Numbered from the stretch's first letter, positions 43,642 through 51,325 are shown. The stretch: 64,000 nucleotides of DNA from Gammaproteobacteria bacterium (GCA_021648145.1 JAKITI010000008.1:1-64000); one strand, 5' to 3'. Translations and numbers: made by a program. The notes: generated by a model from the letters alone, not told the origin.

Positions 43642-44910
43642 ATGAGAATATCTTCACCGTTTCATCTGTTGTTGATGCTGGTTTTCATTGCGGGTTGCTC
43701 CAGCAATAATGGCGAGGAAACCGTCAGTGCAACTTTCGAACAACTGCAGGGTGCGGCATTTTGTACAGTCACCGGTACTCCACCCCCAATCCCTGACATC
43801 GCAATTCAATCTGTTGCAACTGGGCTCTCATCCCCCGTTCATGTCACCAACGCCGGAGACGGCAGTGGCCGGTTGTTTATTGTTGAGCAGCAGGGAACGA
43901 TAAAGGTGTATCAGAACGGCAGTGTCCAGACAGTCCTTTTCCTTGATATCAGCGACCGGGTTGCCTTTGGCGGTGAGCAGGGACTACTCAGTATCGCCTT
44001 CCACCCCAAGTTTGCCACAAACAACAAATTCTACGTTAATTATGTCTCCGAAAATGATGTAGCCAACCCCAAGTGCTCTGGCAGCAATCGCTGCACCATC
44101 ATCTCCGAATTTACATTGGGTACTACGAACAAACTTGAAGATAGCGAGCGCATCATTCTGGAGATTGCACAGCCTGCCAATAACCACAACGGCGGACACA
44201 TACTGTTTGGTTTCGAGCCTTCTCCCTACCTCTATATCGGTATGGGTGATGGTGGGGGAGCAAACGATAATTTCAATAACGGCCAGGATCTGACCACCCT
44301 GCTGGGTGCCATGTTGCGTATCGATATTAACAACAAGGATTCCGGCCTGGAGTATGCCATTCCCGTAGACAATCCTGCCTGGGAGGGCATAACAGGGGCG
44401 CGCCGAGAGATCTGGGCCTATGGCCTGCGTAACCCGTGGCGCTTCACCTTCGACCCTGCAAATGGCGATCTCTATGCTGGTGATGTCGGCCAAAATGCCC
44501 GCGAAGAGATTGACATTGTCAAAAAAGGAGGCAATTACGGTTGGCGTGTGATGGAAGGAGACATCTGTACCCCAGATGTTATTGATCCGTGTACTCCCAA
44601 TGATTATGATCCGCCTATCATCGCTCACGCTTATGATAGCAATAGCTGGAAGTCAATTACTGGTGGTGTTGTTTATCGTGGTTCTTCGGCTAATGATCTC
44701 TGTGGTGTATATCTTTATGGAGACTACGTATCAGGCATAGTGAGGGGTATTCGCTATGATGGCAGCAACGTTACCGCGCAGAAAGAGCTGCTCAGCCCAT
44801 ACACCGCAAATATCAACATCTCCTCATTTGGCTATAATGAGAACTACGAAGTTTACATGCTGGACTACGGCGGAGTTTTGTACCGTATAATTGCCCCTGA
44901 TAACGACTAA
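43642..44910 (+). CDS. PQQ-dependent sugar dehydrogenase-like lipoprotein (GSDH family)
   Basis: A 422-residue protein with a lipoprotein signal (LVFIAGCSSN, Cys at about 19). The six-bladed beta-propeller of the glucose/sorbosone dehydrogenase family follows. EIAQPANNHNGGHILFG carries the catalytic His of soluble glucose dehydrogenase, and YIGMGDGGGAND, WAYGLRNPWRF and YAGDVGQNAREEID are family blocks. It would oxidise sugars in the periplasm if PQQ is supplied, but many family members have unknown substrates. The coding sequence looks richer in G+C than its neighbours, hinting at transfer. Its last bases form part of a 30-bp direct repeat. Confidence 0.85.
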   Translation: MRISSPFHLLLMLVFIAGCSSNNGEETVSATFEQLQGAAFCTVTGTPPPIPDIAIQSVATGLSSPVHVTNAGDGSGRLFIVEQQGTIKVYQNGSVQTVLFLDISDRVAFGGEQGLLSIAFHPKFATNNKFYVNYVSENDVANPKCSGSNRCTIISEFTLGTTNKLEDSERIILEIAQPANNHNGGHILFGFEPSPYLYIGMGDGGGANDNFNNGQDLTTLLGAMLRIDINNKDSGLEYAIPVDNPAWEGITGARREIWAYGLRNPWRFTFDPANGDLYAGDVGQNAREEIDIVKKGGNYGWRVMEGDICTPDVIDPCTPNDYDPPIIAHAYDSNSWKSITGGVVYRGSSANDLCGVYLYGDYVSGIVRGIRYDGSNVTAQKELLSPYTANINISSFGYNENYEVYMLDYGGVLYRIIAPDND

Positions 44911-44930
44911 TATTTGATTTATCCATGAAA
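44901..44930 (+). repeat. 30-bp direct repeat, left copy (flanks parDE)
   Basis: Begins TAACGACTAATATTTGATTT and continues ATCCATGAAA. It matches the copy at 45763-45792 in 29 of 30 bases, the one difference being C/T. It contains the stop codon of the sugar dehydrogenase-like gene. Together with the right copy it brackets the parDE module, as expected if that module arrived as a unit. Confidence 0.9.
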
Positions 44931-45059
44931 AAACAAACAGGGGCAGTCAGCTCTATAAACGACCCCAAGCCTGCAATATTAACAGCTATTGGGCTTTCGG
45001 CATTGTTTTGGATTTCCTGGTTTTTTTACCACCATGTTCATATAAAACCCACACTTTAA
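44925..45059 (+). CDS. Possible 44-residue membrane protein (manual call)
   Basis: ATG 44925 lies inside the left direct repeat. The frame gives a polar start (MKKQTGAVSSINDPKPA), one hydrophobic helix (about residues 18-35, ILTAIGLSALFWISWFFY), then HHVHIKPTL. No ribosome-binding site is evident, and the right repeat copy leads only to a stop after 9 codons. I recognise no family. It may be real, or a remnant of what followed the dehydrogenase gene before parDE arrived. Confidence 0.3.
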   Translation: MKKQTGAVSSINDPKPAILTAIGLSALFWISWFFYHHVHIKPTL

Positions 45060-45123
45060 AGGCTTATGAAAACACTACTCCATATAACAACATGGGGAGG
45101 CCAACATACAATTTAGATAAGCA

Positions 45124-45148
45124 ATTTATGTCAACCATTGACATAAAT
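45124..45148. promoter_or_regulatory. parDE operator: perfect 11-bp inverted repeat
   Basis: Arms ATTTATGTCAA (45124-45134) and TTGACATAAAT (45138-45148) are perfect complements around a CCA centre. The right arm contains the -35 hexamer of the parDE promoter. ParD antitoxins are ribbon-helix-helix repressors that bind such palindromes, so autoregulation is inferred. Confidence 0.75.
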
Positions 45149-45166
45149 ATATTCCACGCCTATATT
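45138..45166 (+). promoter_or_regulatory. Sigma-70 promoter of parDE
   Basis: TTGACA at 45138-45143 (exact consensus), a 17-base spacer, and TATATT at 45161-45166 (one mismatch to TATAAT). Transcription would start near 45173, about 28 bases before the parD start. It overlaps the palindromic operator. Confidence 0.8.
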
Positions 45167-45200
45167 CTTAGCACAAGCATTAATTACAAGGTTTACAAAA

Positions 45201-45458
45201 GTGGCGACAACATCACTTCACATTTCTCTCTCTGAACAGTTAAAAAAAGATGTGCATATTCAAGTTGAAGAAGGGAGGTACAGCAACCCAACTGACTACG
45301 TACGCCACCTGATTCGTCAAGATATTCTTCACACAAAAGCACAAAAAGAGTTTTCTGTATTTATTAAAGAAGGAATCACTTCCCCAAGCTGCAAACAATC
45401 TACGAGTGAAATGTTCGTTGAACTTAAACTGGAAATAGAGCAAATACATGCTCGTTGA
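45201..45458 (+). CDS. parD: ParD-family antitoxin
   Basis: An 85-residue ribbon-helix-helix antitoxin. SLHISLSEQLKKDVHIQVEE is the strand and first helix, and YSNPTDYVRHLIRQDI is the second helix of the DNA-binding fold. The C-terminal half should wrap the toxin. Start is GTG 45201 with AAGG nine bases upstream. It overlaps the toxin gene by 11 bases, the usual coupling. Expression is probably controlled by the promoter and operator just upstream. Confidence 0.88.
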   Translation: MATTSLHISLSEQLKKDVHIQVEEGRYSNPTDYVRHLIRQDILHTKAQKEFSVFIKEGITSPSCKQSTSEMFVELKLEIEQIHAR

Positions 45459-45765
45459 ACCAAGCGAGCGATCCAAACAAGATTTACGTGAAATTTCCCA
45501 ATACATCGCTAAAGAAAGTCCAGCCGCTGCCTTATTATTTTTAAATTGTGTAGAAGAGACATATTCATTGCTAGGAGAATTTCCAGAGATTGGGCACATA
45601 CCCCTATTTGATCATATAAAAGGCCTCAAAACAGTTTTGGTAAAGAACTTTAAACATCATCACATTTTCTACCGTATCGTTAATGATGTTGTCCGCATCG
45701 ACCGTGTCGCCGATGGACGGAGGCATCTGCAAACACTGCTCAATAATTTTCATGATTTTAATTAA
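45448..45765 (+). CDS. parE: ParE/RelE-family toxin
   Basis: A 105-residue toxin of the ParE/RelE fold. SERSKQDLREISQYIAKESP gives the paired N-terminal helices, and LKTVLVKNFKHHHIFYRIVN and VRIDRVADGRRH are the beta strands with the conserved Arg residues. ParE proteins poison DNA gyrase, while close relatives cleave mRNA; the fold alone does not decide. Its stop codon falls in the right copy of the direct repeat. Confidence 0.88.
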   Translation: MLVEPSERSKQDLREISQYIAKESPAAALLFLNCVEETYSLLGEFPEIGHIPLFDHIKGLKTVLVKNFKHHHIFYRIVNDVVRIDRVADGRRHLQTLLNNFHDFN

Positions 45766-45792
45766 CGACTAATATTTGATTTATTCATGAAA
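45763..45792 (+). repeat. 30-bp direct repeat, right copy (flanks parDE)
   Basis: Matches 44901-44930 in 29 of 30 bases, in the same orientation. It overlaps the stop codon of parE. The 862-base spacing gives a unit that could be lost by recombination between copies. Confidence 0.9.
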
Positions 45793-45867
45793 TATATTCC
45801 CCATATCATTCGATAAAGATGCAAGGGCAGCGTAATCAATTTATCGACAATTCAGGGCAGGCTGGAC

Positions 45868-46023
45868 TGTTGTTTGGCAATAAGCCATAATTTTATAAAA
45901 AGCGGCGTAGTTAAAGAACGCCAGCGCTACAAGCGCAAAGAATGCGCCTATCACTATAGCGTTATTCAAAAATCAGATACCTCGAAAGAATCTGAAGGTG
46001 AGCTGGAAAATATACTAATTTAA
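45868..46023 (+). pseudogene. Fragment of a transposase N-terminal Zn-ribbon
   Basis: The frame reads DCCLAISHNFIKSGVV, then KERQRYKRKECAYHYSV, and stops at 46021. The pattern C..C...NF.K.G.VK.RQRYKCK.C.Y.Y matches the Zn-ribbon start of IS1-like and related transposases (InsA-type). One cysteine of each pair is displaced or lost. No catalytic domain or inverted repeats remain, so this is an IS remnant in the parDE flank. Confidence 0.65.
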
Positions 46024-46042
46024 CAATGCCTAATATATTAAA

Positions 46043-46071
46043 GAACCTCTGATCGACTTAATCAGAGGTTC
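46043..46071 (-). terminator. Terminator of the small outer-membrane protein gene
   Basis: An 11-bp perfect stem (GAACCTCTGAT with ATCAGAGGTTC) and a 7-base loop. On the minus strand it is followed by TTTAATAT. It lies 24 bases past the stop at 46095. Confidence 0.85.
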
Positions 46072-46094
46072 CTTATGGTTTAGCCGGTTCTTAG

Positions 46095-46601
46095 TCAAAA
46101 ATTATAGTTTGCACCAATTGATAGGCCACCCCAAACGCTGAAGCTTGCCTCTGCTGAAAATTGTTCGGTGATATCGTATTGTATGCCGCCGATATAGTAT
46201 AGGCCGCCAACGGTGGGAGATGAGAGGCCGCTACAAAAACCTCCACTACAAGATGCTGACCCAAAACCGAACCCTAATCCGGCAAAAGGGTGAATTTTGT
46301 CATCTATCCCCAACACTTCATTAAAATCGTAATAGGCACCGCCATAGAATGTACTGTATGACCAAGAGTAACTGCCCCCCCAGCTATCTAGTGAGTAGCG
46401 ATCATAGCCAATGCGCACCTTTACTGGATGATCTACGTTATCAGAAATGTCATAGTCGGCACGGAGGGAAAGTACACCGTCGTTTCCAAATCCGTAGCTA
46501 GCACCCACACTGAGTTTTGACGTATCAAATTCAGCCATAGCAGTAGAACTAAAAACCAGCGCCGCAGCTATAGTGCAACTATAACCCAGTATTTTTTTCA
46601 T
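46095..46601 (-). CDS. Small outer-membrane beta-barrel protein
   Basis: A 168-residue protein with signal peptide MKKILGYSCTIAAALVFSST (cleavage near TAMA). Strands such as LSVGASYGFGNDGVLSLRAD and VKVRIGYDRYSLDS alternate, GLGFGFGSASCSGGFCSG has a likely disulfide hairpin, and the end is SIGANYNF with terminal Phe. It resembles 8-strand OmpA/OmpW-type barrels without a firm family. ATG 46601 is chosen since GGAGAAG is five bases upstream; the longer frame from 46703 lacks a signal peptide. Surrounded by accessory DNA. Confidence 0.75.
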   Translation of the reverse strand: MKKILGYSCTIAAALVFSSTAMAEFDTSKLSVGASYGFGNDGVLSLRADYDISDNVDHPVKVRIGYDRYSLDSWGGSYSWSYSTFYGGAYYDFNEVLGIDDKIHPFAGLGFGFGSASCSGGFCSGLSSPTVGGLYYIGGIQYDITEQFSAEASFSVWGGLSIGANYNF

Positions 46602-46798
46602 ATTTTCTTCTCCAATAGTAAATAAATAATTACAGTCACTGTGGTTATATGACAAATTCAATCTTGTTGCAACACTCTCCCTGAAAAAGAACAACCATCC
46701 CAAGGAGGTGCGACCATACCTTATGTCACCACAAACGCACTTTCAGGCAGTTAGGGTGCATTCCATGCATCACAAAAATACTGGCAAATATGCGGTAA

Positions 46799-47455
46799 TT
46801 AGAGTAAAAGATCATCAATTGGGGGTCGCTTTTTTAAAATGCCACCATCGGTTACTGTCCAGCCAAAGCTCTTGGTGAGGACATCTCTTGCGTCTTGCGA
46901 CGAGCTGGAGTACTGGCTGTTGCCGCCGTCGAAGATGACATTTTTTTGCAGGCTTCGTGCACTCCACCCTGCAAGCAGTGCATCGTAGTTGGCTGGGGAG
47001 AGCGTTATTTCGTTAAACATAATATACATGCTTATCACCTTAGAAACATCCCAGCTCCCCAGATTCTGATTGAAGGCGCTGGCATTGCGAAACATCTGGC
47101 TCATATCTGTTACCGCAGAGACATTCCAGCTGTTCAGGTTCTGATTGAAGGCACTGGCACCTGTAAACATCCAAGACATATCTGTTACCTTAGAGACGTC
47201 CCAGTTACTCAGGTTCTGGTTGAATGCGCTGGTATCCCAAAACATACCCTTCATATCTGTCACCGCAGAGACATTCCAGTTACTCAGATCCTGATTGAAG
47301 GCGCTGGCACCAAAAAACATCCGGGACATATTTTCCACATTAGAAACATCCCAATTTCTCAGGCTCTGGTTGAAGGCGCTGGCACCCCAAAACATAGAGC
47401 TCATATCTGTCACGCGTGACAAATCGGGCGCATCAGATGCATTTTCAAACCTTGG
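46799..47455 (-). pseudogene. 5'-truncated BspA-like surface protein with DUF285 repeats
   Basis: The frame is open from a TGA at 47456-47458 to a stop at 46799 and has no credible start. It contains five 25-residue DUF285 repeats of the form VTDMSxMFxxASAFNQxLxxW(D/N)VS, then SPANYDALLAGWSARSL and a GWTVTDGGI ending. Such repeats occur in BspA-like and Mycoplasma surface proteins. The N-terminal signal and any leading domain are gone: at about 47440 the opposite strand switches into a papain-like gene. A decayed copy of its 3' end lies at about 49225-49420. Role unknown; adhesion is a guess from relatives. Confidence 0.75.
47039..47413 (-). repeat. Five tandem 75-bp repeats (DUF285 units)
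   Basis: Each 75-base unit encodes VTDM..MF..ASAFNQ.L..W.VS. Units differ by several bases, so they are old relative to one another. They give the minus-strand BspA-like gene its repetitive look and are coding, not CRISPR. Confidence 0.85.
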
Positions 47456-47947
47456 TCATGCTGGCATTCTTTTTATAAATGGAAAGAATGGAACAACAAA
47501 ATATTATGAATACGGGCGATATGATCATCCCGCTTATCTAGGTGCAGTGCGAAAGATAAAGAATCTTCCAGATGTTAAGATTAAGGGTGGTAAGTTAGAT
47601 TACACATCCTTAAAAAAACGTTACAAAAAATATCAAAAGAATCGGGGAAATTGGGACGTATTCAAGGTGTCTTTATTGAAGTTGAGAATAAATTTGAAGC
47701 CATGTTGAAGTATGCGCAACGTCGACAAAAAGAAAATGCATCTGCAAAGAGAAAACCCTACGATTTATTCTCCAATAGCTGCCTTCATTTTGTCAAAGAC
47801 CTTACGAGAATAGCAGGCGTTGATACGCCGTGGATGATTGACCCAAGACCTAATTCTTATATAGGCGAATTCAGGGATGACTACCCAGACCTTGACTATA
47901 GCAAGAGCAAAAATCAATTAGTCATCGAAGATTATGGTACATACTAG
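47442..47947 (+). pseudogene. Permuted papain-like (NlpC/P60-type) peptidase domain, frameshifted
   Basis: Frame 1 (from about 47442) reads NLGHAGILFINGKNGTTKYY, EYGRYDHPAYLGAVRKI and KLDYTSLKK. Frame 2 continues TLQKISKESGKLGRIQGVFI, then PYDLFSNSCLHFVKDL and DPRPNSYIGEFRDDYPDLDY to the stop at 47947. The two meet at a seven-A run (47612-47618); one added A would join them. The His-first, Cys-later order (GHAG...SNSC) suits a circularly permuted papain fold, as in some secreted amidase effectors. The N-terminus is truncated, abutting the BspA remnant. Activity against peptidoglycan is inference. Confidence 0.6.
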
Positions 47948-48362
47948 GGTTCGAGTATTGAAAAAAATCGTGAAATATTTCTTATATATTACACTGTCGT
48001 TACTATTGATCATTACTCTATCAATATTTCTTTCGCGCGACTATATATCTCAAATTGAAATTAGTGCTGTTATACCTCCAAAACCAGCTAATATTCCTCA
48101 AAACGCGCTATGGGTAGGAGGCCCTGACGGCGGAATGTATGTCTTGGTACAAAAAAGTAATGAAGACAATTCAGCTATTTACAACGCGGAAATATATCAT
48201 AGTTCGGGAAGTGTCAGTTATAAAGGTAAGCTGGTAATAAACTCACCCGACAACCCTCAATTTAATTATAATGATGTTAATTCATATTCACTATGGGATG
48301 GGGATACTTTGTTCTTGCTGGATGGTAGGCAATTAACAATTGTTAATGAGTTCAACAATTAA
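47934..48362 (+). CDS. Membrane-anchored periplasmic protein, possible immunity partner
   Basis: A 142-residue protein with no family I know. A basic start and one hydrophobic segment (about residues 12-33, FLYITLSLLLIITLSIFL) precede a soluble domain with NALWVGGPDGGMYVLVQK, IYHSSGSVSYKGKLVI and YSLWDGDTLFLLDGRQL. It overlaps the papain-like gene's end by 14 bases and precedes the murein endopeptidase gene. A small anchored protein between two cell-wall-cleaving candidates could be an immunity protein, but that rests on position only. Confidence 0.6.
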   Translation: MVHTRVRVLKKIVKYFLYITLSLLLIITLSIFLSRDYISQIEISAVIPPKPANIPQNALWVGGPDGGMYVLVQKSNEDNSAIYNAEIYHSSGSVSYKGKLVINSPDNPQFNYNDVNSYSLWDGDTLFLLDGRQLTIVNEFNN

Positions 48363-48423
48363 TGAGCATTAACGCAGGTCGGTTACAGTGTGCTTATCTG
48401 TGCCGGATATTGATGCAAATACT

Positions 48424-49100
48424 GTGCGTAAGATTATACTAATAATTACAGCACTGTTTTTCAGTGCAACGACTCACTCCGAGGATAGTATATGCTATGG
48501 AACTACATCTAACGGAAAGTTGGAGGGAGGAGTAAAACTACCGAGCGAAGGCCGAAACTTTGTTAGTTACAGCAGCATAGCTGAAACTTTTGGTCGAACG
48601 TATGTCCATTCAAAAGTAAAAGAAATAGTGGTCACTTCATACAAACGGTTAGAAAATGAAATGCCGGAGAAAGTGTATAAATATGCCGAAACAGGTTTTA
48701 AAAACGGTGGCCAATTTAAGCCGCATAAAACCCATAGAAATGGTCTCTCCGTTGATTTTATGGTTCCAGTGATGAATGAAAGTGGTGAGTCTGTTCATTT
48801 GCCGACTAATTTTTCTAATAAACTTGGTTATTCCATAGAGTTTAATGAGTCTGGGGAATATAAAGGGTATAAAATTGACTATGAGGCATTGTCCGCGCAC
48901 ATAGCTGCTCTTCATAAGGTTGCGAAGGAAAAAGGAGTGGGTTTATGGCGAGTTATATTTGACCCAAAGCTACAACCCAATTTTTTGAGAACGAAATATG
49001 GAGCTTACCTTCAAAATCATATTCAATTTTCAAAAAAAAATCTTGGGTAAGGCATGACGAACATTACCATGTTGACTTTGATGTTCCGTGTAGAAAATAG
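48424..49100 (+). pseudogene. LAS-family murein endopeptidase (MepA-like), frameshifted near its end
   Basis: Signal peptide VRKIILIITALFFSATTHS is followed by CYGTTSNGKLEGGVKLP, FGRTYVHSKVKEIV, the metal motif KTHRNGLSVDFMVPV (HxxGxxxD) and GLWRVIFDP. The annotated frame stops at 49050 (KKNLG), but the next frame gives SWVRHDEHYHVDFDVPCRK, the C-terminal HxH metal site of the LAS/M74-type family. A nine-A run (49032-49040) separates the frames; a tenth A would restore an intact enzyme of about 225 residues. Start GTG 48424 is chosen for the signal peptide. As sequenced, the product lacks its last ligand. Confidence 0.75.
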
Positions 49101-49224
49101 ATGAATAATGAGTGCCTCTTTTTCATTGGGTGATCAGCCCGTTGCCGAGTGCTTTTCCGTATTAACCGAATCGGGCCAGATTGCCCGTCTGGAGTGTTGA
49201 TGGCAGTAAGCGGTAAGGGCGCAC

Positions 49225-49420
49225 ATCAATTGGGGCACGCGTGTTTACAACGCCACCATCGGTGACTGTCCAAGCCAAAGCCCTTGGTGAGGGTGTCTCT
49301 TGAGTCTTGTGATGTGCTGGAGTACTGGCTGTTGCCACCACTGAATACACATTACTTTGCAGGCTTCGCGCACTCCACCCTTTAAGCAGAGCATCGTAAT
49401 TGGCTGGGGAGCTATGGTTA
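49225..49420 (-). pseudogene. Decayed second copy of the BspA-like 3' end
   Basis: About 190 bases resemble 46825-47002 closely: both contain ACTGTCC(A)AGCCAAAG, CTGGAGTACTGGCTGTTGCC, CAGGCTTCG.GCACTCCACCC and TTGGCTGGGGAG. An extra A after ACTGTCC shifts the frame (SFGWTVTDGG is lost). The DUF285 repeats are absent. The two copies, in the same orientation, bracket the papain-like and endopeptidase cassette. The rest of 49101-49549 shows no gene. Confidence 0.75.
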
Positions 49421-49549
49421 TGTGAAACAGGCGCTAAGCAGGTCAGTTTTTACAGAAACTCCCACAATAAAACACACACATTCCCACTGCAAAACTACCT
49501 TTTTGAAGAGAGCTTTCCAGAGCCTGCGGTATAAGAAACCTCCATATTG

Positions 49550-50644
49550 TCACTCCACTTCTGCCAGTTTGTTACCTTCAAAATCACACATCAGAACCTT
49601 GAGATCAAAAGGAGCATTCGGGTAGCGTGTCATGATGGTGCTGATCACCTTTTTGCTCAAGACGTGATGAAACTCAGTTCCGAGACCCAACTCTTCAATG
49701 CGCTCTCCCGCATATCGTGCTGTTTCAGCCGCACGGATATCATCGCAAACACCTTCTGGCACACCAATTTCAGTCGCCAGCTCAGCTAATAGGTCGGTAT
49801 TCACCGCATTGCGATTCGCATGAGTGATGGTTTCGCCCTGAGCCATTTTGGTTAGTTTTCCAACCATGCCGCCGATGATCACATGTTTAATGCCTTCATT
49901 CACTGAGGTATCTAGAGCATACTTGAGGAAGTCGCCCATCTGAACAAAACAGGCCTGATCCAATTGCGGCAATTCGGTAATCACAAACTTTTCAGTGCGG
50001 CCGCCCGTGGTCAACACCACCGTATCCTGTCCCTGATTCGAGGCCACTTGAATGCCTTGAATTACACTGTCACGAAAAGCTGCGGTGGAATAGGGGTGAA
50101 CAATGCCTGTGGTGCCGAGAATAGAGATGCCCCCCAAAATTCCTAACCGAGCATTGAGGGTTCGTTTGGCCATCACGTCACCACCCGGCACAGAGATCGT
50201 CACTTCAAGCCCTTGTTTTTTCAGTAATGAGGAAGCCACCAGGCGTACATTTTCTTCAATATTTTTTCGAGGAACGGGGTTGATCGCAGGGCCATTTACT
50301 TCCAGACCGAGGCCGCGCATGGTCACGACACCCACGCCTTCGCCGCCCTTGATCACAACCTCTCCAGGCTGCTTTGGTAGCAGACGTACATCTGCGGTCA
50401 GAGGCGCTTTGTCGGTCACATCGGGGTCATCACCCGCGTCTTTAATCACTACGGCGTGAGCCTGACCATTCTCACAGCGACCATCGCTAACGACAAAACG
50501 TACTTTCTGACCATTAGGCAACAAAGATTCAATTTCATCTGGCACACGACCATTCACCAAACCCAAGGAGGCCGCACGAGCTGCTGCTGCCGAGCAAGCT
50601 CCGGTGGAAAACCCTTTTCGCGTCCCCTTTTGCTTTTTTTTCAT
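49550..50644 (-). CDS. cbiD: Cobalt-precorrin-5B C1-methyltransferase
   Basis: A 364-residue CbiD of the anaerobic (early cobalt insertion) cobalamin pathway. The N-terminal KGFSTGACSAAAARAA is the family signature, with GGEGVGVVTMRGL and GTTGIVHPYS blocks further in. CbiD, rather than CobF/CobG, marks the oxygen-independent route. It is the last cobalamin gene on this strand, separated from cbiC by hicAB. Confidence 0.95.
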   Translation of the reverse strand: MKKKQKGTRKGFSTGACSAAAARAASLGLVNGRVPDEIESLLPNGQKVRFVVSDGRCENGQAHAVVIKDAGDDPDVTDKAPLTADVRLLPKQPGEVVIKGGEGVGVVTMRGLGLEVNGPAINPVPRKNIEENVRLVASSLLKKQGLEVTISVPGGDVMAKRTLNARLGILGGISILGTTGIVHPYSTAAFRDSVIQGIQVASNQGQDTVVLTTGGRTEKFVITELPQLDQACFVQMGDFLKYALDTSVNEGIKHVIIGGMVGKLTKMAQGETITHANRNAVNTDLLAELATEIGVPEGVCDDIRAAETARYAGERIEELGLGTEFHHVLSKKVISTIMTRYPNAPFDLKVLMCDFEGNKLAEVE

Positions 50645-50696
50645 TGTTTCATAATGAATGCGAACACTTGTAGGGCTTAGCTCCTAAGTGTGTATT

Positions 50697-51032
50697 TTAA
50701 TCGCTTATCAGCGCCTGCTTAATTGACTGCTTAACAAACTCATTTAAACTGATATTTTGTTCTTTTGCCCAAATCACAGCCTGCCTGTGTAAATCTGACC
50801 CTGTACGCACATTGAATGATCCTTTAAATGATTGGGCAGGCTCTCTTCCTATCGCTTTACAATCTAACAAATAGTCATCAACAGCACTTCTAAATGACTG
50901 TTCAAGCTCCTTTACACTGCGCCCTTCATAATTAACCAATGCTTTAATAAATTCTAACTTGCCATAAAGGCAATCATCATCAACACTGGCTTCGATAGAG
51001 CCATAATAATGTTTGTATTGTAAATATTTCAT
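50697..51032 (-). CDS. hicB: HicB-family antitoxin
   Basis: A 111-residue antitoxin. The N-terminal YKHYYGSIEASVDDDCLYGK is the degraded RNase-H-like fold, and the C-terminal FNVRTGSDLHRQAVIWAKEQ and LNEFVKQSIKQAL form a ribbon-helix-helix DNA-binding domain. It neutralises HicA and probably represses the operon. It starts 4 bases inside the hicA end. Confidence 0.9.
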   Translation of the reverse strand: MKYLQYKHYYGSIEASVDDDCLYGKLEFIKALVNYEGRSVKELEQSFRSAVDDYLLDCKAIGREPAQSFKGSFNVRTGSDLHRQAVIWAKEQNISLNEFVKQSIKQALISD

Positions 51033-51277
51033 AGCAACCTCGCTTCTCGCAATTTTTCAATCACCTGCTTAACTGCATATTGCTTCATCTTTTTATTGGG
51101 ATGAGGTTTATGTAAGTTGATCATATGGTCGGGGTTTCCGTTATCAAACTTAACACGAGACCCATTACCCTGCATTTCTTCATAACCCATTGAAACAAGA
51201 AGAGAGACTAAATCTCTCCATAGAAATCCTTTGCAACTATTGAGCAATTTAGCTTTCAGTTTTTCTTGCTTTCCCAT
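51029..51277 (-). CDS. hicA: HicA-family toxin
   Basis: An 82-residue HicA mRNA interferase with a double-stranded-RNA-binding fold. WRDLVSLLVSMGYEE, GNGSRVKF and NLHKPHPNKKMKQYAV are family blocks; in this subfamily GSRV replaces GSH and a His lies in the HKPHP loop. ATG 51277 lacks a clear ribosome-binding site; a longer frame from 51313 starts with TTG. The pair interrupts the cobalamin operon. Confidence 0.88.
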   Translation of the reverse strand: MGKQEKLKAKLLNSCKGFLWRDLVSLLVSMGYEEMQGNGSRVKFDNGNPDHMINLHKPHPNKKMKQYAVKQVIEKLREARLL

Positions 51278-51311
51278 AATGCATATAATATTGAAAGAAT
51301 AAAACCCATGC

Positions 51312-51325
51312 AACTAATAGTAGTT
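51312..51325. promoter_or_regulatory. Possible hicAB operator (short palindrome)
   Basis: AACTAATAGTAGTT is a 5-bp inverted repeat (AACTA/TAGTT) around ATAG, about 35 bases upstream of hicA. It overlaps a weak -35-like TTGCAT, with TATTAT 17 bases further on the minus strand. HicB could bind it. Short enough to be chance. Confidence 0.3.

Noticed and set aside
45008-45235. 75-codon plus-strand ORF before parD
   Set aside because: It runs through the parDE promoter and operator and into parD in another frame, so it is a chance frame.
47039-47413. CRISPR-like regular repeats
   Set aside because: The 75-base period encodes DUF285 repeats in one open frame, with no short conserved repeat and no unique spacers.
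46895-47419. 174-codon plus-strand ORF opposite the BspA-like repeats
   Set aside because: It is the antisense shadow of the 75-base repeats and has a repetitive composition dictated by them.
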